This document shows, one piece after another, positions 1 through 6,662 of a stretch of DNA of 10,786 nucleotides. The number at the start of each line of letters is the position of its first letter. Position 1 is the stretch's first letter. The position numbers and the translations under genes are program-made. A model generated the notes under the pieces. It searched no databases, was not told the DNA's origin, and was given only the letters and a program-made list of their open reading frames with translations. Source of the stretch: Acidobacteriota bacterium (lineage in GTDB: Bacteria > Acidobacteriota > UBA6911); contig JAHFUH010000125.1 in the NCBI GenBank assembly GCA_023265215.1, positions 1 to 10,786 on the forward strand, read 5' to 3'.

Positions 1-14
1 GGGGCGCGGCGGCG

Positions 15-133
15 GGCGGGCATCTGCTTCGTTGCCGCTCCTCGACGATGACACCGCATCGCCTGCGTCGCGTCGCCTTGCATCTGCCCGCCCGGCGCTC
101 GCGCCAAAATGCCAAGTAATTCTTGCGCATGCC
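15..133. repeat. MITE-like palindromic repeat, copy 1 (left arm outside or diverged)
   Basis: This 119-bp stretch aligns without gaps to positions 3617-3735 at an offset of 3602 and shows only three mismatches by eye. It ends with the arm that reads ATGCCAAGTAATTC at its start and GCGCATGCC at its end. In copy 2 the same arm is one half of a 25-bp perfect terminal inverted repeat. The matching left arm of copy 1 is not visible and would lie before the window or be diverged. The sequence is non-coding and GC-rich, and lies just upstream of the hflX promoter region. Confidence 0.8.
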
Positions 134-168
134 CTAAGTCGCAAAGTCCCTAAGACTCTAATATTTGT

Positions 169-174
169 TATAAT
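169..174 (+). promoter_or_regulatory. Putative sigma-70 -10 box upstream of hflX
   Basis: A perfect TATAAT lies in an AT-rich stretch between the repeat copy and hflX. It would place transcription start near 181, giving a leader of about 25 nt before the proposed ATT start. No good -35 hexamer is visible at the expected spacing, so this is an inference from one motif. Confidence 0.35.
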
Positions 175-192
175 TAGTTTTTAGCCAAAAAT

Positions 193-198
193 AAGGAG
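193..198 (+). promoter_or_regulatory. Strong Shine-Dalgarno site that points to an ATT start for hflX
   Basis: AAGGAG is a near-perfect anti-16S match. The reading frame of hflX is open from 185, and 7 nt downstream of this site lies an in-frame ATT at 206. The first ordinary start codon in frame is a TTG at 284, which is 85 nt away and has no ribosome binding site nearby. The site therefore decides for the upstream start. Confidence 0.6.
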
Positions 199-205
199 CA
201 AGTCT

Positions 206-1852
206 ATTCAAATAAGCGGGAACATTTCAGGAATAAAACAATCCCAGCGACGAGCACTGGAACGCACTTTCCGCCGGCGTGTTTTGCCTCATCAAGTGGT
301 TTCTCCCGAATTAGCACGCCACATGTCAGCTCTCTCAAGAGAACTTGGGCGGCAGCTTGGAGTTTTGCTTTCGCGCGAGGGAAATGTGCGCAACGTAATA
401 GTAGGAGACGCCACACACCTTGAGTTGCCGGACATCGGCCGGCTTCGTGGAGGCGCAGGACGGTTCCGCGGCCTCAGGCTTATCCACACGCATCTCCGAG
501 GTGAAACCCTGACGCAGGACGACTTGAATGACCTTGCTTTGCTCCGCCTGGACTTGATCGCAATGATTCAGGTAGCCGAGAACGGAGAAGCGACCAAGAT
601 CGAGCTTGCCCATATTCTTCCCGGAATGGGCGATGGGGCGCAGGAGCGCGAACCATTCCGCAAAATTGAAGCGCGTGATATTTACCAGCTCGATTTTGAT
701 TTCGAATCTGAAATAAAAGCGCTGGAGGGTGAATTTTCCAGGCTTATCGGAAGGCGTGCGGGAGAAACGCAAAAAGAGCGAGCCCTGATCCTGGCAATAA
801 CCCTCGGAGAGTCCGCTCTATTCGAAATAACGGAACTCGTTCGTGCAGCCGGAGTTGAAATTGCGGAAGTGTTTCATTTATCGGGCGGTCGGATTCATCC
901 ACGCACGGTGATCGGCCAGGGGCGGCTCCAGCGCGTAGTCCTTGCCGCCATGCGCCGCAGCGCCGATGTCGCCATCTTCGATATCGACCTCAAGCCTGCC
1001 CAGGCACGCGCCTTTGAAGACAGTACGGGCCTGAAAGCCGTCGACCGAACCCAGCTGATACTTGATATTTTCGCGCAGCGGGCCCGCAGCCGGGACGGAA
1101 AGCTGCAAGTGGAATTGGCCCAGCTGAAGTATTCCCTGCCTCGACTTACTGAAGAAGACGCAGGCCTGTCTCGCCTGACAGGCGGCATCGGCGGTAGAGG
1201 CCCGGGCGAGACCGTGCTGGAAATTGGCCGCCGCAGGACACGCAGCCGCATCAGCAGTCTCGAAAAAGAAATTGAAAAACTTTCCCGGCAAAGAAGCGTT
1301 CGGCGGCAACGCAGGATGCGCCAGGGCTTGCCGGTGCTTTCGATTATCGGATACACAAATGCGGGAAAGAGCACGCTGCTGAATGCAATGACAGAAAGCC
1401 GCATCGATACGGCCGACCAGATGTTCGTAACGCTGGATCCCACTTCGCGCCGGCTTCGCTTCCCGCGCGAGGGAGAAGTGATCATTACCGACACGGTCGG
1501 CTTCATCCGGGACCTGCCGCCAGATCTGCTTACCGCATTCAGGGCTACTCTCGAGGAATTGTCGGACGCAGATCTTCTCCTCCAAGTGGTTGACGCCTCC
1601 GATCCCAACCTGGAAACCAAAATGGATGCAGTCGTGCGAGTTCTTGCAGATCTGGATCTCACCGCGATTCCCAGGCTGATTGTGATGAATAAGTCCGACA
1701 GAGTCGATCCAGGCGACATTGAAAGGCTTTGCCGCCGTTATGATGCAGTCGCCGTCAGCGCCGTCAACCGCACCGGCCTCGATCGCCTAATGGCAGCCGC
1801 CGAAGGCAAGTTGCGAATTACGAATAACGGATTAAATGGAAACGCTTCATAG
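206..1852 (+). CDS. hflX: GTPase HflX, ribosome-splitting/rescue factor
   Basis: HflX is a cytoplasmic TRAFAC-class GTPase that binds the 50S subunit and splits stalled or stress-inactivated ribosomes. The 548-residue frame (ATT start, long for the family) shows an N-terminal HflX domain with GGIGGRGPGE and a helical linker with LEKEIEKL. The G domain follows: G1 GYTNAGKS at about 382-389, G3 DTVGF at 429-433, G4 NKSD at 495-498 and a G5-like VSAVN near the end. The conserved N-terminal stretch ISGNISGIKQSQRRALE lies before the first canonical start (TTG 284), so the protein must begin upstream. ATT at 206 is chosen because it follows AAGGAG by 7 nt. The gene leads a four-gene operon, with the next gene 18 nt downstream. 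The product is near certain; the start codon is less so. Confidence 0.95.
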   Translation: MQISGNISGIKQSQRRALERTFRRRVLPHQVVSPELARHMSALSRELGRQLGVLLSREGNVRNVIVGDATHLELPDIGRLRGGAGRFRGLRLIHTHLRGETLTQDDLNDLALLRLDLIAMIQVAENGEATKIELAHILPGMGDGAQEREPFRKIEARDIYQLDFDFESEIKALEGEFSRLIGRRAGETQKERALILAITLGESALFEITELVRAAGVEIAEVFHLSGGRIHPRTVIGQGRLQRVVLAAMRRSADVAIFDIDLKPAQARAFEDSTGLKAVDRTQLILDIFAQRARSRDGKLQVELAQLKYSLPRLTEEDAGLSRLTGGIGGRGPGETVLEIGRRRTRSRISSLEKEIEKLSRQRSVRRQRRMRQGLPVLSIIGYTNAGKSTLLNAMTESRIDTADQMFVTLDPTSRRLRFPREGEVIITDTVGFIRDLPPDLLTAFRATLEELSDADLLLQVVDASDPNLETKMDAVVRVLADLDLTAIPRLIVMNKSDRVDPGDIERLCRRYDAVAVSAVNRTGLDRLMAAAEGKLRITNNGLNGNAS

Positions 1853-1870
1853 CATTAAGGATTTAGTGCA

Positions 1871-2599
1871 ATGCGCATCGGTTCCTTGTTCCTCCTGCTG
1901 GGCCTTTCCTTACCCAGTCTCAGCCAAGGTTTGGGTATAAAAAACTCAATCCAAGTCCCGCATGGATACTGGCGCCAGAGTTATCCAAAAGATTCCTACA
2001 GCAATTGGATGCAAAACCTGCAATTGAAAGCACAGCCGATCATTTTGAATTATAGGGGTCAAGCGGTTGAACCCGGGGCTTATTCCGTTTATGGCGTAGT
2101 GCAGATGCCTCTGCTGTTTCAATCGGATCTGGAACAGTGTGCAGATTTCGCCATGCGGTTTTGGGCTGAGTACCACAAAACGGCGGGGAATCTGGATCAT
2201 TTCTATTTGTTTGATTACAGTGGCCATAGGATATCATTTGCGAATTCCGGAAAATCTCTTGAGCAATTCCTGAAGTGGGCTTTTGCCAATACAAACTCCC
2301 ATGCGTTAAAAATTGGCTGTAAGCCAATTGCTGCCGATCAGATAGCACCCGGAGATATGTTTGTCCAGAACGAGCGAGGCGGCATCGGCCATATATCCAT
2401 TGTCCTGGATGTTTGCCGATCCCCACAGGGAAGAAAATTATTCCTCGTAGGTTACAGTTTTATGCCTGCGCAGGAATTTCACATTGAAAAAGCCGGGACG
2501 AAGTACGGCATGGATGGTTGGTTCACATTCGAAGGATACATCCAATACCTTCTAGATAATTTGAATTTCGGGAAGCCGGAACTGCGGAGATTTGATTAA
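1871..2599 (+). CDS. Secreted DUF4846 family protein
   Basis: The 242-residue protein begins with a signal peptide (MRIGSLFLLLGLSLPSLSQG), so export is expected. The body matches what I recall of the DUF4846 family. It has a YRG/Y-x-V segment, LEQCADFAMRFWAEY from about residue 87 and GDMFVQNERGGIGHISIVLD from about 161. It ends with YSFMPAQEFHI, in which MPAQ is at about 198-201. The GDxF plus GHxxIV and MPAQE-H pattern resembles a small hydrolase or binding fold, but no activity is established that I know of. An AAGGA site precedes the ATG by about 9 nt. The gene lies 18 nt after hflX and 2 nt before the peptidase gene, so it is translated from the same operon. A role at the cell envelope together with the peptidase is an inference from context. 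Confidence 0.85.
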   Translation: MRIGSLFLLLGLSLPSLSQGLGIKNSIQVPHGYWRQSYPKDSYSNWMQNLQLKAQPIILNYRGQAVEPGAYSVYGVVQMPLLFQSDLEQCADFAMRFWAEYHKTAGNLDHFYLFDYSGHRISFANSGKSLEQFLKWAFANTNSHALKIGCKPIAADQIAPGDMFVQNERGGIGHISIVLDVCRSPQGRKLFLVGYSFMPAQEFHIEKAGTKYGMDGWFTFEGYIQYLLDNLNFGKPELRRFD

Positions 2600-2601
2600 T
2601 A

Positions 2602-3297
2602 GTGACGACCCTATTCATGGCTCTTTTCCTTGCCTTCGCCGGTGCGCCGGATCCTATCGCTGAATGGAATCATTTTGAAAAATCTGTCCGGGACCAAACC
2701 ATTCGAAAAGAGGAAGCAAAGAAGAAATTTCCTTTAATTTTCCAGTCTCTTAAGGATCTGTGCAGGAATTATTCCTTTGGACAGGAATCCCCATGGCTAT
2801 TTCCGGTACAAGGCTATGGCGTCAAAGACATGGGCGCGGGTGGATTTCAGCCGGACATCCGATATGCTTCTTCAATCAAAGGGTATGACTTCTATGATGG
2901 GAACCGCCATGGAGGCCATCCGGCCTACGACATTTTTATCCGCGATCAAAACCAGGACTCAATGGATGATCGAACTCACAGGCCGGTGATGATTTTAGCG
3001 CCGGTGGACCTATTGATCCTGAGCATTGAATCCAACTGGAACACGGATTCGGAAACTCGAGGCGGCCGCTATATCTGGGCGCTGGATCCTTTGCACGACC
3101 GCATTTTTTATTTTGCTCACCTGAATGAAATCCGCACGAATGCCGGCGCCTTTTGCCGCACGGGGTCGATAATTGCGACTGTGGGCAGGACAGGCAAAAA
3201 TGCTCAACCGAGTCGTTCGCCGACCCATCTCCATTTTATGGTGCTGAATATCAAAGAAAGTGTTTTAATTCCGTTTGATTATCGAAAACAGTTCTAA
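2602..3297 (+). CDS. Exported M23-type (LytM/peptidase M23) metalloendopeptidase
   Basis: M23 enzymes are zinc endopeptidases that cut peptidoglycan cross-links in the periplasm. The 231-residue product starts at GTG with a short hydrophobic signal (TTLFMALFLAFAGA). The two zinc motifs are visible: HxxxD as HPAYD at 106-110 and HxH as HLH at 209-211, with the additional conserved YFAHL (His173) between them. All expected metal and catalytic residues are present. Directly after the first motif is an acidic loop, DQNQDSMDD at about 115-123, of the DxNxDxxxD type seen in calcium-binding loops. GTG at 2602 follows GGAGA by 11 nt and begins 2 nt after the preceding stop, which suggests translational coupling. 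The family assignment is firm; the substrate bond is not known. Confidence 0.88.
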   Translation: MTTLFMALFLAFAGAPDPIAEWNHFEKSVRDQTIRKEEAKKKFPLIFQSLKDLCRNYSFGQESPWLFPVQGYGVKDMGAGGFQPDIRYASSIKGYDFYDGNRHGGHPAYDIFIRDQNQDSMDDRTHRPVMILAPVDLLILSIESNWNTDSETRGGRYIWALDPLHDRIFYFAHLNEIRTNAGAFCRTGSIIATVGRTGKNAQPSRSPTHLHFMVLNIKESVLIPFDYRKQF

Positions 3298-3312
3298 AGA
3301 AGGATAACGGTG

Positions 3313-3516
3313 ATGGATGGAAGCAAGCGATCGGATATAAAGCCTGGAGCGCGAGTGCGCATTGTTCTGAAGGAGGATCAGCGCTCCGGGAAACTGACGG
3401 AAGGGATCGTATCGAATATCCTGACGAATTCTCCCAACCATCCCCATGGCATCAAAGTCAGGCTGACAACCGGATTGGTCGGAAGAGTCAAAGAAATATT
3501 GGCGGATCCCCAATAG
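3313..3516 (+). CDS. ywbE: YwbE family protein (DUF2196)
   Basis: This is a 67-residue protein. The pattern is RSDIKPGARVRIVLKEDQ, then SGKLTEGIVSNILTNSP and HPHGIKVRL, ending in GLVGRVKEI. This is the full length of the YwbE family, a small KOW/SH3-like beta-barrel-type protein of unknown function found widely in bacteria. ATG 3313 is preferred because it lies 8 nt after GAAGGA. The adjacent GTG at 3310 is a possible alternative and adds one residue. It is the last gene of the hflX operon, 15 nt after the peptidase, and its stop codon lies inside a terminator hairpin. A nucleic-acid-related role beside HflX is only a guess from context. Confidence 0.88.
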   Translation: MDGSKRSDIKPGARVRIVLKEDQRSGKLTEGIVSNILTNSPNHPHGIKVRLTTGLVGRVKEILADPQ

Positions 3517-3523
3517 CTTTTTT
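3497..3523 (+). terminator. Intrinsic terminator overlapping the ywbE stop codon
   Basis: A 6-bp stem TATTGG/CCAATA with a 7-nt loop is followed after two bases by six T residues. The right arm includes the first two bases of the ywbE TAG. The stem is short, so efficiency may be modest, but position and T-run fit the end of the hflX operon. Confidence 0.55.
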
Positions 3524-3567
3524 GTTTGCGTGGGCGTTGACGTAGCCGTGGATTTTTTGTCACTTCG

Positions 3568-3735
3568 GGCATGCGCAAGAATTACTTGGCATTTTGCTGC
3601 CGGCCCCAAGCCCGCTGGCGGGCATCTGCTTCGTTGCCGCTCCTCGACGATGTCACCGCATCGCCTGCGTCGCGTCGCCCTGCATCTGCCCGCCCGGCGC
3701 TCGCGCCAACATGCCAAGTAATTCTTGCGCATGCC
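3568..3735. repeat. MITE-like palindromic repeat, copy 2, 168 bp with 25-bp perfect terminal inverted repeats
   Basis: Positions 3568-3592 and 3711-3735 are perfect 25-bp inverted repeats. They begin GGCATGCGCAAG and end CTTGCGCATGCC. A nested 8-bp inverted repeat GGCGGGCA (3617-3624) and TGCCCGCC (3687-3694) lies inside. The right 119 bp recur at 15-133. No protein with transposase motifs is encoded and no target duplication was seen. A further 10-bp inverted repeat, GGCGTTGACG at 3533-3542 and CGTCAACGCC at 3754-3763, surrounds it and may be a remnant of longer ends. It fits a non-autonomous mobile repeat or a bacterial interspersed palindromic element. Confidence 0.75.
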
Positions 3736-3959
3736 ATTAAGCCGCCTAGAAACCGTCAACGCCTACGACCACGTGCACATCAAAGTCAACGTAGGACGTC
3801 CACAAAACACAATTGGCCACCACAAATTTCTATCTATAGCGAGCGGCCTACGGGCGAGCCCCTTGAGATTGCAGCGTTTATGCTTGTGCAGTAATGCAAG
3901 ATTGTGCTAAAAACAGGCCGAATCAAGTGCCATTTCAAACGCATCGGAAGGGAAGAAAA
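3736..3959. other. Intergenic leader of the + strand selenoprotein gene; no gene seen
   Basis: No convincing coding region, RNA gene or clear promoter was found in this 224-nt stretch. Short reading frames here lack a ribosome binding site and any family resemblance. It should contain the promoter of the gene starting at 3960. The only clear element is the purine-rich GGAAGGGAAG at its end, which serves as ribosome binding site. Confidence 0.5.
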
Positions 3960-5708
3960 ATGAGACGAAAGCAGTTTCTAACAAGCTTAATAACATTGGT
4001 CATAGCGACCGTGGCGTTCGTCGGAATAGCCCGAGTGGACGCGCAGCAGAAACCGCTGATCACGGTAATGAATCCTGTCATCACAAGCAAGATGATGGAT
4101 CGAACACCCCTGTCCCCTCGGCTGGACAAGCTCGAGGGAAAAACGATTTACCTGGTGGACATCAGCTGGGGCGGACCTGAAGCCGGCTACAGCGTGTTCG
4201 AAGAAATGCAATCCTGGTTCGCCCAGAACATCCCCAGCTTGAAAGTTGTTATCAAGAGGAAAACCGGGATGTATACGGCCGACGATCCCAAATTGTGGGC
4301 AGAAATCAAGCAGAATGCAAATGCCGCGCTGATCGGCATATCTGGCTGAGATGGCTGCACGTCCGCCGTGAGCGAACACTGCAAAAAGCTTGAAAAAATG
4401 GGAGTTCCAACCGTAGGCGCCGCCGCCTCCAACATAGTGAAGTTTGCAATAGGATACAATTTCGAATATACAAACGGCATGCCGATACGTTATGTCGGCT
4501 TTCCATTCCCGGTAGCGGGACAGCCCAAATCCGTACATCACAAATACATTTACGAAAGCAACGATTTCGTGAGCGGGAAACCAATGATGAAGGCCGTCAT
4601 CAATGCCCTGACAAATCCGCTTACGGAAGATGAGAAATACGCGGGACCGCCGAAAGGATCGGCCGAGGAACCGCGCCTGCTGCCTCCGGACACCGAAGAT
4701 GCTCTGCAGCAGCTTTTTAAAGATAAAGACTGGACAGACTACAATCCCATCATTCTTCCTACGGAAGAGAGAGTGGCTGCAATGCTCAAGGGTACCAGCA
4801 AGACTCCGGACACGGTTGTAAAGAGGCTTGGGTATCCGGGAGGCCCCCGAAACCTTACGGTTGAGAAAGTGGCCGTATGCGCAGTTATGGCCGGGGCAAA
4901 GCCGAAAATGTTCCCGTTAATCCTTGCAGTGGCCCAGTCCGTTCCTTTCGGCAATTCGACCAGTTCGATGGCCAACATGATTTTGGTCAACGGCCCTATC
5001 CGGAACGAGATCGGAATGAACTACAAGAGTAACGTCATGGGTCCGCATAACGAGGTCAATTCGGTGGTCGGACGGTGTTTCACCCTTTTATCAAAATCCG
5101 CGGGAAACTTGCATGCCGGCAAAACGACATTCAGCTCCCTCGGAAGCAGCATTCAATATAACAACCTGTGCATCGCCGAAAACGAGGAAGCTCTTCCGGC
5201 GGGTTGGCAGCCCACTCATGTATTGAAGGGCGCCAAAGCTACCGACAGCACCGTTTCGGTGGGAACAGGATGGAGCTATATCTCAAGTGTGGGCGAAGTC
5301 CAAAGATGGTATCCACCCCAATATTTGCTACGCGACTACATGAGATCGCTGACCGGAATGGGTGCTACCATCGTCATGGATCCTGCCGTTGCCGGAATAC
5401 TGCATGACGAACCCAATAGCTTCGCCACAAAAGCGGATCTCAGCAAATGGCTGGCGAACAATGTCGAAAAAACCGTTGCTTCCTATTGGGGCAATGGCGT
5501 TATTTCGACCATGAATTCATCCATGGCCATTCAGGGCATGGAACCTCTCGCAACACAATACAAGCAGGTCAAAGAAGCTCCCGACACAATGATGAAGCCT
5601 TTCCAGGCGGGTCAGGTAAATATTGTTGTGGCGGGCGCCGGGCAAACAACCTGGTTCGTCACGGATTTCGGAGTCGGCCGTGGCAATTCGGTTGACGCCT
5701 GGCGGTAG
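3960..5708 (+). CDS. Exported UGSC family selenoprotein, UDGC type (TGA at 4347-4349 read as Sec130)
   Basis: Two open frames in the same phase are separated by a single TGA and read as one 582-residue protein. An N-terminal signal peptide (MRRKQFLTSLITLVIATVAF, cleavage likely after VDA at 28) is followed by the UGSC domain. Its core is ALIGISG-U130-DGC133-TSAVSEHCKKLEKMGVPT, matching the family pattern U-G-S-C-T-S followed by LEKxGIPT. The large C-terminal region carries motifs shared with both paralogues in the window: AVMAGAKP (308-315), NGPIRNE (about 344-350) and IAENE (405-409). The protein ends in VDAWR. ATG 3960 is chosen over ATG 3894 because it follows GGAAGGGAAG and begins the signal peptide. 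The U-x-x-C pair suggests a thiol/selenol redox or metal-binding role outside the cytoplasm, but the substrate is unknown. Sec insertion is inferred, not shown. Confidence 0.85.
4350..4373 (+). promoter_or_regulatory. Candidate bSECIS hairpin after the TGA of the + strand selenoprotein gene
   Basis: Bacterial Sec insertion needs a hairpin within about 40 nt after the UGA, bound by SelB. Here GCT (4354-4356) and CACG (4358-4361) pair with CGTG (4367-4370) and AGC (4371-4373), leaving a bulged G and a five-base loop TCCGC that contains a G. Distance from the TGA and size fit a bSECIS element; the fold was done by eye. Confidence 0.5.
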
Positions 5709-5735
5709 TTTTAGTTAGCATCATCCGCCAGTAGA

Positions 5736-5774
5736 AAAAGAAAACGGGCCGCCTAAAACGGCCCGTTTTCTTTT
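5736..5774. terminator. Strong bidirectional terminator after the + strand selenoprotein gene
   Basis: A 16-bp perfect inverted repeat (5736-5751 with 5759-5774, core ACGGGCCG/CGGCCCGT) encloses a seven-base loop. It is flanked by A-rich and T-rich tracts, so it can act on both strands. It closes the + strand selenoprotein gene and would also stop transcription coming from the vapBC module on the other strand. Confidence 0.9.
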
Positions 5775-5833
5775 CGGAGGGACTTGTGAGCAAAATGATC
5801 CGCTGAGGGCATGCGCTTTTGCTAACAACCATC

Positions 5834-6250
5834 TCAGATTTCCTGCAATGGTATCAGGAACCGCTTTATAGTAATCGCCTCCTTCGGTGAACTGCGAAGC
5901 AGCTTTCGGTCTTCTGTAATCAGCGGAACGCCCAAGCTCCGCGCAAGCCATAGATATTGAGCATCATAAGCGGTAATGTTCCGCTCTCCAGCTAACCTTA
6001 GCACCTCCGCCATATCCAACTCGCAACTGCAAGCCCCAAAAATTCGATTGGCGCTATCCCAAGCTGGGATAAGCCGCTCGATCGGCATGCGGTCAAACCT
6101 AAGATAACTTGCGAGTACGTTGAGGAATTCGTGGCGCCAGAGCTGCGGAACACGCCACGCAGAATCCCGGCGATAGATTTCAAGCGCTTCGGGGGTTCTA
6201 TCCAGTTTAAGAACAAGCTACGCGACCAAGTTAGTATCCGCTACGATCAT
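5834..6250 (-). pseudogene. vapC: VapC-like PIN-domain toxin interrupted by TAG at codon 11
   Basis: The frame starts at an ATG overlapping the antitoxin stop (ATGA) and spans 138 codons, the usual size for a VapC ribonuclease. It begins MIVADTNLVA, then TAG at 6220-6218, then continues LVLKLDRTPEALEIYRRDS. In VapC proteins the motif is typically VDTNVLAYLL, so the TAG replaces what is most likely a tyrosine codon (TAT or TAC, one base change). All four acidic PIN positions are present: Asp5, Glu41, Asp96 (TAYDAQY) and Asp114 (TEDRKLL). The rest of the frame shows no further damage, so the loss looks recent. Reinitiation at Met55 would give an 84-residue piece lacking Asp5 and Glu41, which is not expected to be active. 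The family call is firm. A sequencing error or suppression at the TAG cannot be excluded. Confidence 0.85.
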
Positions 6251-6474
6251 GAGCGGCCTGCCCTGATTGTCTTATAAATCCACTTTTGGTCGTGATGCAC
6301 GCCGAGATCGATCGGAACTGGCAACTTTTGTGCGTTCATAGGAACTGCATTTTCCAAAGCGCATTCCAGTAAATGGATCGCCTGCTGGATCATGGATCTT
6401 GGGTTTCGGGCAGCTTCCTCCTTGAGCAGAAGATGAAGACGCGGTGGGAGATTCTTGATAACCAATTCCGCCAT
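6247..6474 (-). CDS. vapB: VapB/FitA-type ribbon-helix-helix antitoxin
   Basis: The 75-residue product begins MAELVIKNLPPRLHLLLKEEAARNPRSM and continues QQAIHLLECAL. That is the layout of a FitA/VapB-type ribbon-helix-helix DNA-binding domain: a beta strand followed by two helices at about residues 3-45. The C-terminal tail, about residues 46-75, would wrap the partner toxin. AGGA lies about 5 nt before the ATG. Its TGA stop overlaps the toxin start by ATGA, typical for translational coupling in vapBC. Such antitoxins repress their own promoter, and an inverted repeat lies just upstream. With the toxin frame broken, it may persist as an orphan antitoxin. Confidence 0.82.
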   Translation of the reverse strand: MAELVIKNLPPRLHLLLKEEAARNPRSMIQQAIHLLECALENAVPMNAQKLPVPIDLGVHHDQKWIYKTIRAGRS

Positions 6475-6492
6475 GATTTTCCTATGCGTAAC

Positions 6493-6519
6493 TTGCCATT
6501 ACTAGCATTAGACTGGCAA
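6493..6519. promoter_or_regulatory. Candidate VapB operator (inverted repeat)
   Basis: TTGCCA (6493-6498) and TGGCAA (6514-6519) form an inverted repeat with a 15-nt spacer, about 19 nt upstream of the antitoxin start. Its place and form fit an autoregulatory ribbon-helix-helix operator. The assignment rests on position and symmetry only. Confidence 0.45.
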
Positions 6520-6587
6520 ATTGCTTGTGAGCCGTCAACGGTACGGAAGCCATCCTGACGGGGATTAAGAAGGGTTGAGGCACAAAA

Positions 6588-6613
6588 TAAAACGGGCCGC
6601 TTAACGCGGCCCG
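6588..6613 (-). terminator. Intrinsic terminator of the USVC-type selenoprotein gene
   Basis: CGGGCCGC (6593-6600) and GCGGCCCG (6606-6613) form a perfect 8-bp GC stem with loop TTAAC. Read on the minus strand, the stem is followed by the T-rich tract TTTTATTTT, which suits termination of the gene ending at 6663. The core resembles the terminator at 5736-5774. Confidence 0.85.
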
Positions 6614-6662
6614 CTCTATTTTTGGATTCAGTTGACGGCTGAATGCTGCTAGCTGAAAGCTA

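Noticed and set aside
895..1719. Long antisense reading frames opposite hflX
   Set aside because: They show no domain resemblance, are Arg/Ser-rich shadow translations and overlap a certain gene along the entire length.
3265..3759. Minus-strand frame of 164 codons across ywbE and the repeat
   Set aside because: It runs through a palindromic repeat and opposite a known gene, has no ribosome binding site and has an arginine/cysteine-rich composition typical of shadow frames.
3864..3896. Possible promoter hexamers TTGCAG and TAATGC upstream of the + strand selenoprotein gene
   Set aside because: Spacing is 17 nt, but the -10 hexamer matches the consensus poorly.
3960..4043. Twin-arginine signal in the + strand selenoprotein (MRRKQFL)
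   Set aside because: The RR pair is followed by KQF, which lacks the hydrophobic residue at the usual position, and the two paralogues have ordinary Sec-type signals. Not claimed, although it cannot be excluded.
4347..4349. Reading TGA as tryptophan (reassigned genetic code) to explain the joined frames
   Set aside because: TGA ends the antitoxin and toxin frames in the same window at natural family lengths, and tryptophan is encoded by TGG throughout. In each selenoprotein gene the TGA occurs only once and at the same motif.
5789..5823. AGCAAAA/TTTTGCT hairpin with GCGCATGCCCT (minus strand) resembling the right end of repeat copy 1
   Set aside because: The arms are only 7 bp with no T-run after them, and the 11-base match to the repeat end is too short to call a remnant or a terminator with confidence.
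6218..6220. Pyrrolysine or other recoding at the vapC TAG
   Set aside because: No PYLIS-like evidence or pyl genes are seen, VapC proteins are not known to carry pyrrolysine, and TAG ends hflX, ywbE and the + strand selenoprotein gene in this window.
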